Part shown: piece by piece, positions 1 to 7,125 of the stretch
Numbering within the stretch: position 1 is the stretch's first letter
How the letters are laid out: the number at the start of each line of letters is the position of its first letter
Assembly (NCBI GenBank): GCA_043806315.1
Contig: JAZDHF010000072.1
Location: forward strand, 1-41,227
Length of the DNA stretch: 41,227 bases
Direction: 5' to 3'
Origin: SBAX01 sp043806315
GTDB lineage: Bacteria > Planctomycetota > Phycisphaerae > UBA1845
The notes under the pieces: generated by a model
What the model was told of the DNA's origin: nothing
What the model saw: the letters and a program-made list of their open reading frames with translations, nothing else
Databases searched by the model: none
Translations under genes and position numbers: made by a program

Positions 1-2761
1 ACGGACATGGACCGCCGTACGGATAGGCGAAGCCCTTATACGCGTCCACCACCGCCACAATGTCCGACGCGCTGACGTCCGTGTTGAGTTCCGGCAGGTT
101 CGGTTGAAGCTGCGAACGGAAGTTCAGTGGAGCGCCCGCCAGCTTCGTGAACTTGTTGACCAGCGCGGTCACGTCGTTGGCGTCGGGCTGCGTCCCAGTC
201 CCCGGCGGGTTGTATCCCGTCTCCACGTCGCCGGAACGACGCGTATACATCGTGACCGCAGGTCCAGCGCCTGCGCAATCCGGCACGTCGTACTCGTGGC
301 CGGCACACGACGAGGCGTATGCCCGCACGCTGTACTCCGAGCTGGGCATGATCTCCGCACCCACGACCGAGATCGGTCCGCTCGCCGTCTCCGTGACCCA
401 GTCCCAGTAGAACGGCGAACACTGCAGCCGCGCCGCACGGTAGGGTCCGCTCAACGGCGGGCCCTGGGCCTCGTAGAACGTCCCCGGCTTGCCCACCCAG
501 CGGGCGCAACCGTTCGTCTCCCCGCCAGCCGTGCAGGTCGCCCACTCAAACGAACCGAAGTTCTGCGGCGGACAGCAAGGAGCATTCAGGGGAACCGGAT
601 TCTGCAGATCGACCATCGTCACCCTGATGGCGTCCTCAGACGAGCCGTTCGGCTTGCCCTCCACGCGGAACCTCAGGGACCGAGTGGTGCGATCGGGACT
701 CGTGTCAGCGGAATCCCAAGCGACGACGCCCGGTGCCGTGCCGCAGGCATCGAGTGTTGGCGGAAAGCCACCAGCCGTCCACGCGGTCCTAAAGCCGATC
801 CAATCGGTGCAGTCGATGTCCCCGTCGCCGTCGAAGTCGCCGCTCACGCAACCCGGTGACGCCTGTCCTCCGGACCCCGTGAAACAGTTATCAAAGAGTG
901 TGAAGTCCGCAGCGTCCACGTCATTGTCGCCGTCCATGTCCCCGATGACCAGCATAGCGCTCGTCGGCGTCGGCCGAAGGATCCACTGCTGCGGATCGAA
1001 TTGCAGCGCACTCGCCGCCGCCGACACCGGCAACACGAACCGTTGCGAGCGGGCGTTGTTCCACACCGCCAGCGTCTGCGGCGATCCCGCGATCGTCGCG
1101 ACCACGTCGACCGGCATTGTAAACACGTTCGGATAGGAAGCCGTCTGCCTCTGCTCGATCTTGACGTGCAGGTATTCCTGCCCCCCGACGTTCACCGAGT
1201 CCCACCCGTAGCGATACGTCGGCGCCCCGATCTGATAGACCCACTCATCGAAGAACCACGTCAGGTCCTGGCCGTAGGTCGCCGATGCCACCGCGACGAA
1301 CTCGTCGGTCGTCGCCGCCGATCCCTCGTACGCCGCTCGATAATCCGCCAGAATCTGAAAGAAGGTCGCGTCGCCCACCACGTGCCGCAATTGGTGCAAC
1401 ACCCACGCGCCCTTGAGATAACTATAGGTCGAACTGAAGATTCGACCCACGTCGCCCGTCTGCGGCGGATACACGTAGACCGAGTCGCCGACCGCGCTGG
1501 GCTTGTGCGCGAGAATCGCCGAAAAGTACGCCGACGGATTATCCACCCCCGTCTTGTACTCCTCCCAAAGGCACTCCGCGTAGGTGGCGAATCCCTCGTT
1601 GAGCCAGATGTCGCTCCACGTCCTGCACGTCACCGCGTCGCCCCACCACTGATGGGAAAGCTCGTGCGAGGTGAGGCCTTCGCTGTACCCGCTTTGCCCG
1701 GTGATGGTCTGGTGTTCCATCCCGCCGCCGAACGGGAAGTTGTAAATCCCGTACTTCTCGTTGATGAACGGATATTCGCCGAACAGCGGGCGGAAGGTCG
1801 TCATCATGTCCGTGACCTTCTCCCACCCCGCGCGGTACGACGCGTTGTTGTTCTCCGGATAGATGAAAAACTCCACCGGCATCGTCCCGCCGGGATGTAC
1901 ATAGTTCTTCGTCCAAGTGATGTAGTTGGTGGCCGCAAAGCTCACAAGGTAGGTCACGATCGGGTACTGGCTCGACCAGTGATACTGATTCCGACCGCCC
2001 GACAGAGGAACGACGCCCTGCAGCAAACCATTGGCCGCCACGATGAAATCGTTCGGCGCCGTGACCGTCAGGTCCAAGGTCGCCTTGTCCGAGTTGTCGC
2101 CGGGAACACCGGCATCCCCGTCCTTGGCGGGCCACCAAGTGTACGCATAGTACGGCTCGCTCAGCGTGGCCACCACCGCGGTCCCGGAATGGGTCGTCAC
2201 CTGGATCGAACCGAACCCGAGGGACACTGAGCTGCCCGTGTAGGCGATCGTCAACGTGAACTCCGCGTCCATCCCAAAGGCGGGGTCGAGCGTGACCGAT
2301 CGCGTCGTGGGCGAGAGGGTGGTCACAGAGACTGGCACGGGGAACGGCGTCAGGTCGTTCACTACGGCGCTGGTGATCGTGTATTGGCTGCGAAGCCGGA
2401 ACGTGAACGCCGTCAACCCGTCCGTCTTGCTCTTAATGGTCATCCGGTTTTGACCTGTGATCGTGCAGGTGTTGGATCCCGTATTCAGGTTGCTGATTTC
2501 GATAGTGAGGTCGTTGTGGAGAACGTCGGTCTCGCCCATCGCCTCCGCGACGCCGCCCTGAGCCGGCTCCATTTGCTCGGCGACGAATCGCGCCCGCATG
2601 GCCTCGGCCTTGCCGCAACCCACGATGGCGGGCTCGTCGGAGACGCTCGTCGGCTCAGGCGAGCGCTGCGCCGGCGATCGACCCGCGGCCCCGAATATCA
2701 TCCCGAGCGCGAGCAGAACCGCCGGGTGATAACCAACATTTGCTGATCTTCGTGTTTGCAT
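1..2761 (-). CDS. Secreted M1-family zinc aminopeptidase with dockerin-like repeats (3' end outside window)
   Basis: About 920 residues are visible, from an ATG at 2761 to the window edge. The protein opens with a short basic segment and a hydrophobic stretch ending near AAGRSPAQ, so it is probably exported. The M1 core is clear: GGGME at residues 345-349 stands in for the family's GAMEN, the zinc site HELSHQWWGD begins at residue 366, and the third zinc ligand is E389 in LNEGF. These residues remove N-terminal amino acids from peptides. Downstream, near residues 605 and 642, lie two Asp-rich calcium-loop segments (GDMDGDNDVDAADF and GDFDGDGDIDCTDW) of the dockerin type I kind that planctomycete secreted proteins often carry. 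The tail has a further similar segment (QPDANDVTALVNKF). No Shine-Dalgarno precedes the ATG. A good promoter lies about 110 bases upstream. The first half is shadowed by long antisense ORFs that look spurious. Confidence 0.93.
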   Translation of the reverse strand, partial: MQTRRSANVGYHPAVLLALGMIFGAAGRSPAQRSPEPTSVSDEPAIVGCGKAEAMRARFVAEQMEPAQGGVAEAMGETDVLHNDLTIEISNLNTGSNTCTITGQNRMTIKSKTDGLTAFTFRLRSQYTITSAVVNDLTPFPVPVSVTTLSPTTRSVTLDPAFGMDAEFTLTIAYTGSSVSLGFGSIQVTTHSGTAVVATLSEPYYAYTWWPAKDGDAGVPGDNSDKATLDLTVTAPNDFIVAANGLLQGVVPLSGGRNQYHWSSQYPIVTYLVSFAATNYITWTKNYVHPGGTMPVEFFIYPENNNASYRAGWEKVTDMMTTFRPLFGEYPFINEKYGIYNFPFGGGMEHQTITGQSGYSEGLTSHELSHQWWGDAVTCRTWSDIWLNEGFATYAECLWEEYKTGVDNPSAYFSAILAHKPSAVGDSVYVYPPQTGDVGRIFSSTYSYLKGAWVLHQLRHVVGDATFFQILADYRAAYEGSAATTDEFVAVASATYGQDLTWFFDEWVYQIGAPTYRYGWDSVNVGGQEYLHVKIEQRQTASYPNVFTMPVDVVATIAGSPQTLAVWNNARSQRFVLPVSAAASALQFDPQQWILRPTPTSAMLVIGDMDGDNDVDAADFTLFDNCFTGSGGQASPGCVSGDFDGDGDIDCTDWIGFRTAWTAGGFPPTLDACGTAPGVVAWDSADTSPDRTTRSLRFRVEGKPNGSSEDAIRVTMVDLQNPVPLNAPCCPPQNFGSFEWATCTAGGETNGCARWVGKPGTFYEAQGPPLSGPYRAARLQCSPFYWDWVTETASGPISVVGAEIMPSSEYSVRAYASSCAGHEYDVPDCAGAGPAVTMYTRRSGDVETGYNPPGTGTQPDANDVTALVNKFTKLAGAPLNFRSQLQPNLPELNTDVSASDIVAVVDAYKGFAYPYGGPCP

Positions 2762-2876
2762 GATCGTTCAGGCGTGCGACCGCCCCGCCCCAACCCCCTG
2801 GAAGGTCCGCGAAAAACCGCCCCCCTCACCACCGGCAGAGGTCCCCAACCGCCCCAGCGGTTCTTCGCACGCCCCT

Positions 2877-2905
2877 ATCATAACGGCCTTTGCGACCCCA
2901 TTCAA
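2877..2905 (-). promoter_or_regulatory. Sigma-70-like promoter for the M1 peptidase
   Basis: On the minus strand, TTGAAT (2905-2900) and TATGAT (2882-2877) are separated by exactly 17 bases. The -10 box matches 5 of 6 consensus bases and the -35 box 4 of 6. Transcription would start near 2870. That leaves a leader of about 110 bases containing a small hairpin, AACCGC/GCGGTT. Confidence 0.5.
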
Positions 2906-3217
2906 CCGTCGTACCTGGGGCCCGACCGGCCACGCAGGCATCATAGGCCCTCAGCAGACACCGCAGGTCGGCCCGGACCGTGGGATGATCCGGCAAAGGG
3001 AGTGCCCCCTGCGGACGCGGTGAACGCGGCCTGGCGTTTTCGGAATCCCTGGCGTGCGAGTCGATCCATCGCCGTCGCCAAGGCCCTGCGGACCGCTCTG
3101 CCGGATCGACTGGGATTGCTTCGTCTCTACGCCCCATGACCGCACACCCAACCAACCGAACCGCCGTGTCAAGCAAACTGACACGCGTGTCCCCACGCGG
3201 GGCAACGCACCGCAGAG
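2906..3217. other. Intergenic stretch, no gene seen
   Basis: No ORF here has a credible start or family resemblance. The only structures seen are a hairpin at 3165-3185 (CGTGTCA/TGACACG, 7-base loop) and, directly after it, CCCC-ACGC-GGGG. A long minus-strand frame runs through this stretch and the repeat at 3218-3324, but it shows no protein-like features. Confidence 0.4.
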
Positions 3218-3324
3218 TGTCACCGGGCTTGCGCCCGATTCTCTGCCGCCACGCGCAGCAAAAGGGCCCGGTGAGCATCACCCCACCGGGCCCCGATTGG
3301 TTAAACGTCGTCGGGTCGATGACC
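3218..3324. repeat. Toxin-antitoxin-associated repeat, copy 1
   Basis: This 107-bp unit lies just downstream of the mazF-like gene. It is about 96% identical to copy 2 at 3965-4072 (four differences by eye), and a diverged copy 3 sits at 4561-4648. Read on the minus strand it contains, in order: a conserved flank with GTTTAACC, a 10-bp GC-rich stem followed by TTTT, and a second hairpin CGGGC-GCAA-GCCCG with a GNRA tetraloop. All three copies follow a toxin gene in the same orientation. Confidence 0.9.
3260..3293 (-). terminator. Intrinsic terminator of the mazEF-like module
   Basis: In the minus-strand RNA, GGGCCCGGUG (from 3293) pairs perfectly with CACCGGGCCC (to 3264) around a 10-base loop. 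UUUU at 3263-3260 follows. It lies about 70 bases past the toxin stop codon. Confidence 0.65.
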
Positions 3325-3360
3325 AGACCTCGCGGCTTGGACGGATGGTGACGGCGCCTG

Positions 3361-3681
3361 TCACCATTCAGAAACACCCAGGGCGTGAATAATCGCCCTG
3401 TCAAGTTCTGTAGTCTTCTCTTGAGATAAGGCGCCCATCTGTCGCTTGAGTCGCCCTCTTGGAATCGTAAGGATGTTGTCGAGGTTGGCGACGCATGGGC
3501 AAGGCAGACCCTCGCGGCGCCCGAGTGAAACCTCGGTATTCAATCCACGAATGGTCCGGGTCACCAATCCGACAACCAGAGATTCAATCGAGTCGACGAC
3601 GGCATTACGGGTCAGAATGACCACCGGGCGTGACTTCACGGGTGGGGGAAGTTCCGCCCACCATACTTCAGCGCGCCTCAT
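3361..3681 (-). CDS. MazF/PemK-family toxin (endoribonuclease)
   Basis: The 106-residue length is usual for MazF/PemK. It begins RRAEVWWAELPPP and continues with SRPVVILTRN, matching the family's first strand and the conserved RPVVV.R block. Family members cut mRNA at short sequence motifs and are held inactive by the antitoxin. The start codon lies inside the upstream antitoxin gene (14-base overlap), the usual translational coupling of these pairs. A shared repeat with a terminator hairpin follows. The family assignment is strong. Activity is an inference. Confidence 0.88.
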   Translation of the reverse strand: MRRAEVWWAELPPPVKSRPVVILTRNAVVDSIESLVVGLVTRTIRGLNTEVSLGRREGLPCPCVANLDNILTIPRGRLKRQMGALSQEKTTELDRAIIHALGVSEW

Positions 3682-3904
3682 CGCCAGGCGGCTCCTCCCT
3701 GTCGGACCATGCAGGGATGCGCCCCAACTCGCTTAGGAGGGATGCTTGCGTCGCCGCAACATCATCGGAACCCACATCCGTAATCGCCGCCGCGTCCAGA
3801 TACTGGCGCACCGCCTCCTCAACTAGAACCTCGACATTCTTGCCCCACAGCCCGGCCACGCGCCGAAGCTCCTCTTCAAGAGGTGCCGAAAGATCAATCG
3901 TCAT
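3668..3904 (-). CDS. Antitoxin of the MazF-like toxin
   Basis: A 78-residue acidic protein. Its N-terminal half (TIDLSAPLEEELRRVA, then VEVLVEEAVRQYL) has the strand-helix-helix pattern of a ribbon-helix-helix antitoxin. The C-terminal half would be the disordered toxin-binding tail, ending in GDEAR. The ATG at 3904 has AGGAG about 5 bases upstream. It overlaps the toxin gene by 14 bases. Such antitoxins normally repress their own promoter, but no clear operator was seen in the short gap up to repeat copy 2. Confidence 0.75.
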   Translation of the reverse strand: MTIDLSAPLEEELRRVAGLWGKNVEVLVEEAVRQYLDAAAITDVGSDDVAATQASLLSELGRIPAWSDREEPPGDEAR

Positions 3905-3964
3905 GATCTCCTGATTTTACTCTCGTCATGGATCGAAGACAAGACGGCGGACCAGGCGCGCCAA

Positions 3965-4072
3965 TGTCACCGGGCTTGCGCCCGATGCTCTGCCGCCACG
4001 CGCAGCAAAAGGGCCCGCTGAGCATCACACCCACCGGGCCCCGATTGGTTAAACGTCATCGGGTCGATGACC
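3965..4072. repeat. Toxin-antitoxin-associated repeat, copy 2
   Basis: This 108-bp near-copy of 3218-3324 lies just after the hicA stop and ahead of the mazEF-like pair, so it separates two modules. It keeps both hairpins and the GTTTAACC flank. One G-to-C change leaves a single mismatch in the terminator stem. Confidence 0.9.
4007..4041 (-). terminator. Intrinsic terminator of hicBA
   Basis: Minus-strand GGGCCCGGTG (from 4041) pairs with CAGCGGGCCC (to 4011) with one internal G.G mismatch. TTTT at 4010-4007 follows. It lies about 40 bases past the hicA stop. Confidence 0.55.
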
Positions 4073-4082
4073 CAACCCGCGT

Positions 4083-4271
4083 CTACTTCGGAAATGGTAT
4101 GCCGAGAATTCGGCAGATGCCACGGCATGTGCCCCGCTTGAGCGTTCGGTGACGCGGAACCGGCACACACGCCGGCGTGGTTGGGTTCATCCACACATCG
4201 TGCTTTGCACCATGGTGTTGGAGTACGCACCCTTCACTTCGGAGATGCCTTTCGAACTCCCGCCGATTCAC
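4083..4271 (-). CDS. hicA: HicA-family mRNA interferase toxin
   Basis: A 62-residue protein with the HicA double-stranded-RNA-binding-like pattern: an N-terminal helix (REFERHLRSEGC), a strand with the catalytic histidine in GAKHDVW, then VPVPRHRTLKRGTCRGICRILGIP. The family pattern is VP.H...LK.GT...I...LG. HicA toxins cleave translated mRNAs and are inhibited by HicB. The start is GTG at 4271, with AGGAGG about 10 bases upstream and 15 bases after the hicB stop, so the pair is an antitoxin-first operon. Confidence 0.85.
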   Translation of the reverse strand: MNRREFERHLRSEGCVLQHHGAKHDVWMNPTTPACVPVPRHRTLKRGTCRGICRILGIPFPK

Positions 4272-4286
4272 CCGCTACAAGCCTCC

Positions 4287-4505
4287 TCACCCTGTCGAGC
4301 GAGAACGCCTGCGCCAAAGCTTCGCCCGGGCGGCGCGCAACGCTTTCAGTGCATCTCGAGCGTTGGCAAATGCTTCGGAAACCGTCTCCGCTTCGGTGAT
4401 CAACTCCGGGTCCAGCGGCGAGGTGACGACGTACCCCCCCTCCTCGGCCTCACTGAGTACCAGCACCAGTTTCCCATCACTGACCGTATATTGCTTCGTT
4501 GGCAT
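4287..4505 (-). CDS. hicB: HicB-like antitoxin
   Basis: A 72-residue protein with the HicB partial RNase H-like fold: a short strand (KLVLVLSEAEEGGYVVTSPLDP) followed by a helix with the family's repeated alanines (ETVSEAFANARDALKALRAAR). It is short and ends in a basic tail rather than a separate DNA-binding domain. It lies directly before hicA with a 15-base gap. Its role as antitoxin follows from that pairing and from the family fold. Confidence 0.78.
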   Translation of the reverse strand: MPTKQYTVSDGKLVLVLSEAEEGGYVVTSPLDPELITEAETVSEAFANARDALKALRAARAKLWRRRSRSTG

Positions 4506-4560
4506 CGTCGCACCGATCTTGCCGGATTCTACACGTGGTTACCCGCCGCTTCAATCCCTC

Positions 4561-4648
4561 CGCGCAGCAAAAGGGCCCGGTGAGTCCGCCTTCAGCGGAC
4601 ACCCACCGAGCCCGTTTGGTTAAACCTCGTCGGGTCGATGGCTCGACC
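4561..4648. repeat. Toxin-antitoxin-associated repeat, copy 3 (diverged)
   Basis: It shares with copies 1 and 2 the CGCGCAGCAAAAGGGCCCGG block, the TTTGGTTAAAC core and the TCGTCGGGTCGATG flank. It lacks the GNRA hairpin half. It follows the vapC-like remnant. The hairpin loop is replaced by an inner stem, GTCCGC/GCGGAC. Confidence 0.85.
4569..4613 (-). terminator. Intrinsic terminator of the vapBC-like module
   Basis: Minus-strand RNA forms GGGCUCGGUG (from 4613) with CACCGGGCCC (to 4573), keeping all ten positions paired through one U.G wobble. The same pair would be a C.A mismatch in plus-strand RNA. That supports the minus strand as the functional one. An inner six-pair stem and a trailing UUUU complete it. 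Confidence 0.6.
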
Positions 4649-4657
4649 TATTCAAAT

Positions 4658-5070
4658 TCACCGTAAGAGCGCGACAAATCCCGCCTGCTCGAAATGCCGA
4701 TCCGCCGTGAAGGCCTTTGCGATTCCCAACCGGCGCATAACCACGAAGCTGACACAGTCAACGAGTCCCCAGCTCTTGTCGCTTCGTTCGGTGTAAACTT
4801 CAAGGGCCTCGAACAGTTCGCCTTGGTCAACGTACACGACGGTGGATCGGGGGTCGGAATGGAGCTTTCGAATCAGCCGACCCGTGTCGGTCCGAAGCGC
4901 GGTTCGCGCCGGCCCGTTGCCAACCTCGGCGAGTACAAAGGACGTGGTAACTACTCGACGATCGGATTCCTCAAGGCGACGCGGACAGCGGTGGCGGACT
5001 CGTGCAGATCGTCGTCCTTATTCAGCGCCGCGAGAAGGCCGGCCGTGTCGAGGAACGCGCCGTCAGCCAT
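4658..5070 (-). pseudogene. VapC-type PIN-domain toxin, frameshifted
   Basis: From the ATG at 5070 the frame reads ADGAFLDTAGLLAALNKDDD, a typical PIN start with the first catalytic Asp, but it stops after 39 codons at 4951. The PIN protein resumes one frame over with VVTTSFVLAEVGNG. It continues to WGLVDCVSFVVM and AFTADRHFEQAGFVALL, which hold the remaining acidic residues, and ends at 4658. The span is one base short of 138 codons, so a single-base deletion near 4980 explains it. VapC toxins are Mg-dependent RNases. This copy is probably inactive unless the shift is an assembly error. Its start overlaps the upstream ORF by 8 bases. Confidence 0.8.
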
Positions 5071-5317
5071 GTCTTACCTTGGGGTGTCCGTACAAGTAAT
5101 GATCGTGGTTGATCGCCAGGTCCCGAATCCCGGTCGACTTCGCACGGTGGTGCAGGCAGCGTCGGCGTACCATCTGCGGAGCAGAGCCATGTATACCGTC
5201 ATGGACGACCTCGCCCTTTTCGAACTCCATCGCCCGCGCGATGGGGGCGGGGAAGTTGATGTACCACTGCGCGCCGTCCTGGCGTTGGATGAGCTGGACC
5301 TTCGTGGGGCAGCCCAT
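5063..5317 (-). CDS. AbrB-like small protein, probable antitoxin partner of VapC (possibly chimeric)
   Basis: An 84-residue ORF. Its first 40 residues (PTKVQLIQRQDGAQWYINFP, then AMEFEKGEVV) have the short strand pattern of AbrB-like DNA-binding proteins. The last part (GIRDLAINHDHYLYGHPK) resembles the end of another small antitoxin-like protein. The middle is low in predicted structure, so the ORF may be a fusion left by a deletion. AGGAG lies 8 bases before the ATG, and a perfect palindrome sits 21 bases upstream of the start. It ends by overlapping the vapC start. The partner role comes from position. The family call is tentative. Confidence 0.55.
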   Translation of the reverse strand: MGCPTKVQLIQRQDGAQWYINFPAPIARAMEFEKGEVVHDGIHGSAPQMVRRRCLHHRAKSTGIRDLAINHDHYLYGHPKVRHG

Positions 5318-5337
5318 GATCGCTTCTCCTTTCCGGC

Positions 5338-5359
5338 TATCTAGTCATATAACTAGATA
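5338..5359 (-). promoter_or_regulatory. Palindromic operator-like site before the AbrB-like gene
   Basis: TATCTAGT-CATATA-ACTAGATA is a perfect 8-bp inverted repeat with a 6-base spacer, AT-rich in a GC-rich setting. It lies about 20 bases upstream of the AbrB-like start and overlaps a possible -10 box (TATATG on the minus strand). This is where an autorepressing antitoxin would bind. Confidence 0.6.
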
Positions 5360-5542
5360 CCACTTCGCCCGATGACCGTCAAGGGCGCCCTGAAATCGCC
5401 CTCCATCCGGTGCTCATCCTGGAATCACGGGTCGCCTACCACGCCGGAACTATGAAATGGCCAAACCTCAGACCCCTGCTTCGCAGGGACGGGGTACCAT
5501 CGCCTCGCTCGCAGCGTTTTCACGCGCCGAGGGAAGGCTTGG

Positions 5543-5656
5543 CTATCCGCCGCTCGTTCCGGTTCCCAAGCCAAAGAGCAGGGCGAAGATGGTGGAGAAG
5601 AAGCTGTTCAGGGCGCCCGCAAAGCTCGAAATAATAATGTCGATCAGAAAGTTCAT
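5543..5656 (-). CDS. 37-residue hydrophobic peptide, function unknown
   Basis: An ATG at 5656 is preceded by GGAGG at an 8-base spacing, one of the best ribosome sites in the window. It opens a 37-codon frame ending TAG at 5543. The peptide begins NFLIDIIISSFAGAL, continues with NSFFSTIFALLFGL and ends TGTSGG. It is one long hydrophobic helix that could sit in the membrane. It lies between the toxin-antitoxin modules and truD, on the minus strand. No family is recognised. A membrane-active small protein is possible but unproven. Confidence 0.5.
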   Translation of the reverse strand: MNFLIDIIISSFAGALNSFFSTIFALLFGLGTGTSGG

Positions 5657-5832
5657 TTTGATAGCCTCCGTTCAACGCATACGCCGATCCCTCGACACGA
5701 CACGATCATAGTTCCGGGCAATTCCCGCCGCAATCCCAGGGGACGCCTCATCGTTTCCCAGGTTGCGAGGAAGGTCGCGGCCCGCAGCACTCCGATTTCC
5801 CGCCAGCCGCCCGCCCCGATACCATCGTCGGC

Positions 5833-7125
5833 ATGGAAGGGACTATTGCTCCAGCACGCCTGCCCTATCTCACCGGCGACCTCCCCGGCGTAGGCGGCGA
5901 GATCAAGCGCTTTGACGAGGACTTCCTGGTCGAGGAAGTACCGCTTTATCGGCCATCGGGGCAGGGCACGCACACCTATTTCACGATCGAGAAGCACGGA
6001 CTTACCACCCATGCGGCGATTCAGCATATCGCCCGACTTTTGGGCCGCCAGCCGTACGAGATCGGCTATGCAGGCCTAAAGGACGCCCACGGCGTCACCC
6101 GGCAAATGCTCAGCGTCGAACACGTCGACCCGGATCGAGTGGCGTCGCTGGCCCTTGGCCGGGCGAAGGTGCTCTCCGTCGATCGGCACACCAACAAGCT
6201 CAAACTGGGACACCTCGCCGGCAACCGGTTCACCATCAAGGTCCGAGACGCTGTCCCCGACGCCACGCCGGCGGCGGGGGCGATCCTCGACGTGCTGATC
6301 CGCCGCGGCGTGCCGAACTACTTCGGCCCGCAGCGTTTCGGCGTTCGCGGCGACAATGCCCAGATCGGATTGGCCGTGCTCCGGCAGGATTATGATGAGG
6401 CTTTCGCCCTCATGTTGGGTCGACCCGCGGCGGTAGATCACGGTCCGGCGCAGAAGGCGCGGGAACTCTATGATGCCGGCGATTTCGAGGCCGCAGCGGC
6501 GGCCTGGCCTCGCGGAGTCTTCGCCCAACAGTCTCGACTCTGTCGGGCCCTGCTCAAGGCGGAGGGCGACCGTCGGAAGGCGTGGCGGGCGGTGGACCAT
6601 TCCCTGCGCAAGCTCTACATCTCCGCCTTTCAGAGCGACTTGTTCAATCGAGTTCTGGCCCGGCGGATTAGAACGATCGACCGCCTCGAAACCGGCGATA
6701 TCGCCTGGAAGCACGTCAACGGCGCGTGCTTCCGGGTCGAGGACGCGGCCACGGAACAGCCTCGCTGCGAGGCGTTGGAAATCTCCCCGACGGGACCGCT
6801 GTTCGGCCGCCGGATGACCGAGGCGTCCGGAACTCCCGGTCAGATCGAGGCCGCCGTGCTGGCCGAGTGCGGACTTCGGAAGGAACAAGTGTCCACGCCG
6901 GGCAGCGGCAAGACATCGGGCGCCCGCCGGCCTTTGCGGGTTCCCATCGGCGACCCGAATCTCGGCAGCGGCGCGGACGAGCACGGCCCATACATCCTGC
7001 TCAGTTTCTTCCTCCCGCCGGGTGCCTACGCGACCAACCTCGTCCGTGAAATCAGCAAGATTCCCGAGGTCGCCCGGCCGGGGCATCATCTTAGCCTGTG
7101 GGACGCGGAACGAGGGCCGGAATGA
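5833..7125 (+). CDS. truD: tRNA pseudouridine(13) synthase TruD
   Basis: This 430-residue enzyme converts U13 of tRNA to pseudouridine. The early motif IKRFDEDFLVEEVPLY and the catalytic block YAGLKDAHGVTRQ, with the nucleophilic Asp at residue 84, are diagnostic. NYFGPQRFG and a C-terminal catalytic-fold part ending NLVREI follow. Length and order fit the family with its inserted TruD domain. The stop codon overlaps the start of mnmG (ATGA), so the two tRNA-modification genes are cotranscribed and probably translationally coupled. Confidence 0.95.
   Translation: MEGTIAPARLPYLTGDLPGVGGEIKRFDEDFLVEEVPLYRPSGQGTHTYFTIEKHGLTTHAAIQHIARLLGRQPYEIGYAGLKDAHGVTRQMLSVEHVDPDRVASLALGRAKVLSVDRHTNKLKLGHLAGNRFTIKVRDAVPDATPAAGAILDVLIRRGVPNYFGPQRFGVRGDNAQIGLAVLRQDYDEAFALMLGRPAAVDHGPAQKARELYDAGDFEAAAAAWPRGVFAQQSRLCRALLKAEGDRRKAWRAVDHSLRKLYISAFQSDLFNRVLARRIRTIDRLETGDIAWKHVNGACFRVEDAATEQPRCEALEISPTGPLFGRRMTEASGTPGQIEAAVLAECGLRKEQVSTPGSGKTSGARRPLRVPIGDPNLGSGADEHGPYILLSFFLPPGAYATNLVREISKIPEVARPGHHLSLWDAERGPE

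Noticed and set aside
1001..2230. 409-residue plus-strand ORF and other long ORFs opposite the M1 peptidase
   Set aside because: They lie fully antisense to a gene with clear catalytic motifs, are very Arg/His-rich and show no domain pattern. They are GC-driven shadows.
2826..3404. 192-residue minus-strand ORF through repeat copy 1, and its parallel in copy 2
   Set aside because: Both read similar peptides only because the repeat DNA is the same. They have no ribosome site and different surroundings.
3218..4648. Integron attC sites associated with the toxin-antitoxin modules
   Set aside because: GTTTAAC in the repeat fits one attC core box, but no partner GTTRRRY box lies at the expected distance in any copy and no integrase was seen. 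The stem followed by TTTT fits a terminator better.
4951..4985. Programmed -1 frameshift in the vapC-like gene
   Set aside because: No slippery heptamer or downstream pseudoknot was seen near 4980. A one-base deletion or assembly error is simpler.
6076..7089. 337-residue ORF antisense to truD
   Set aside because: It is a shadow of the truD reading frame, with no start signal and no known motif.
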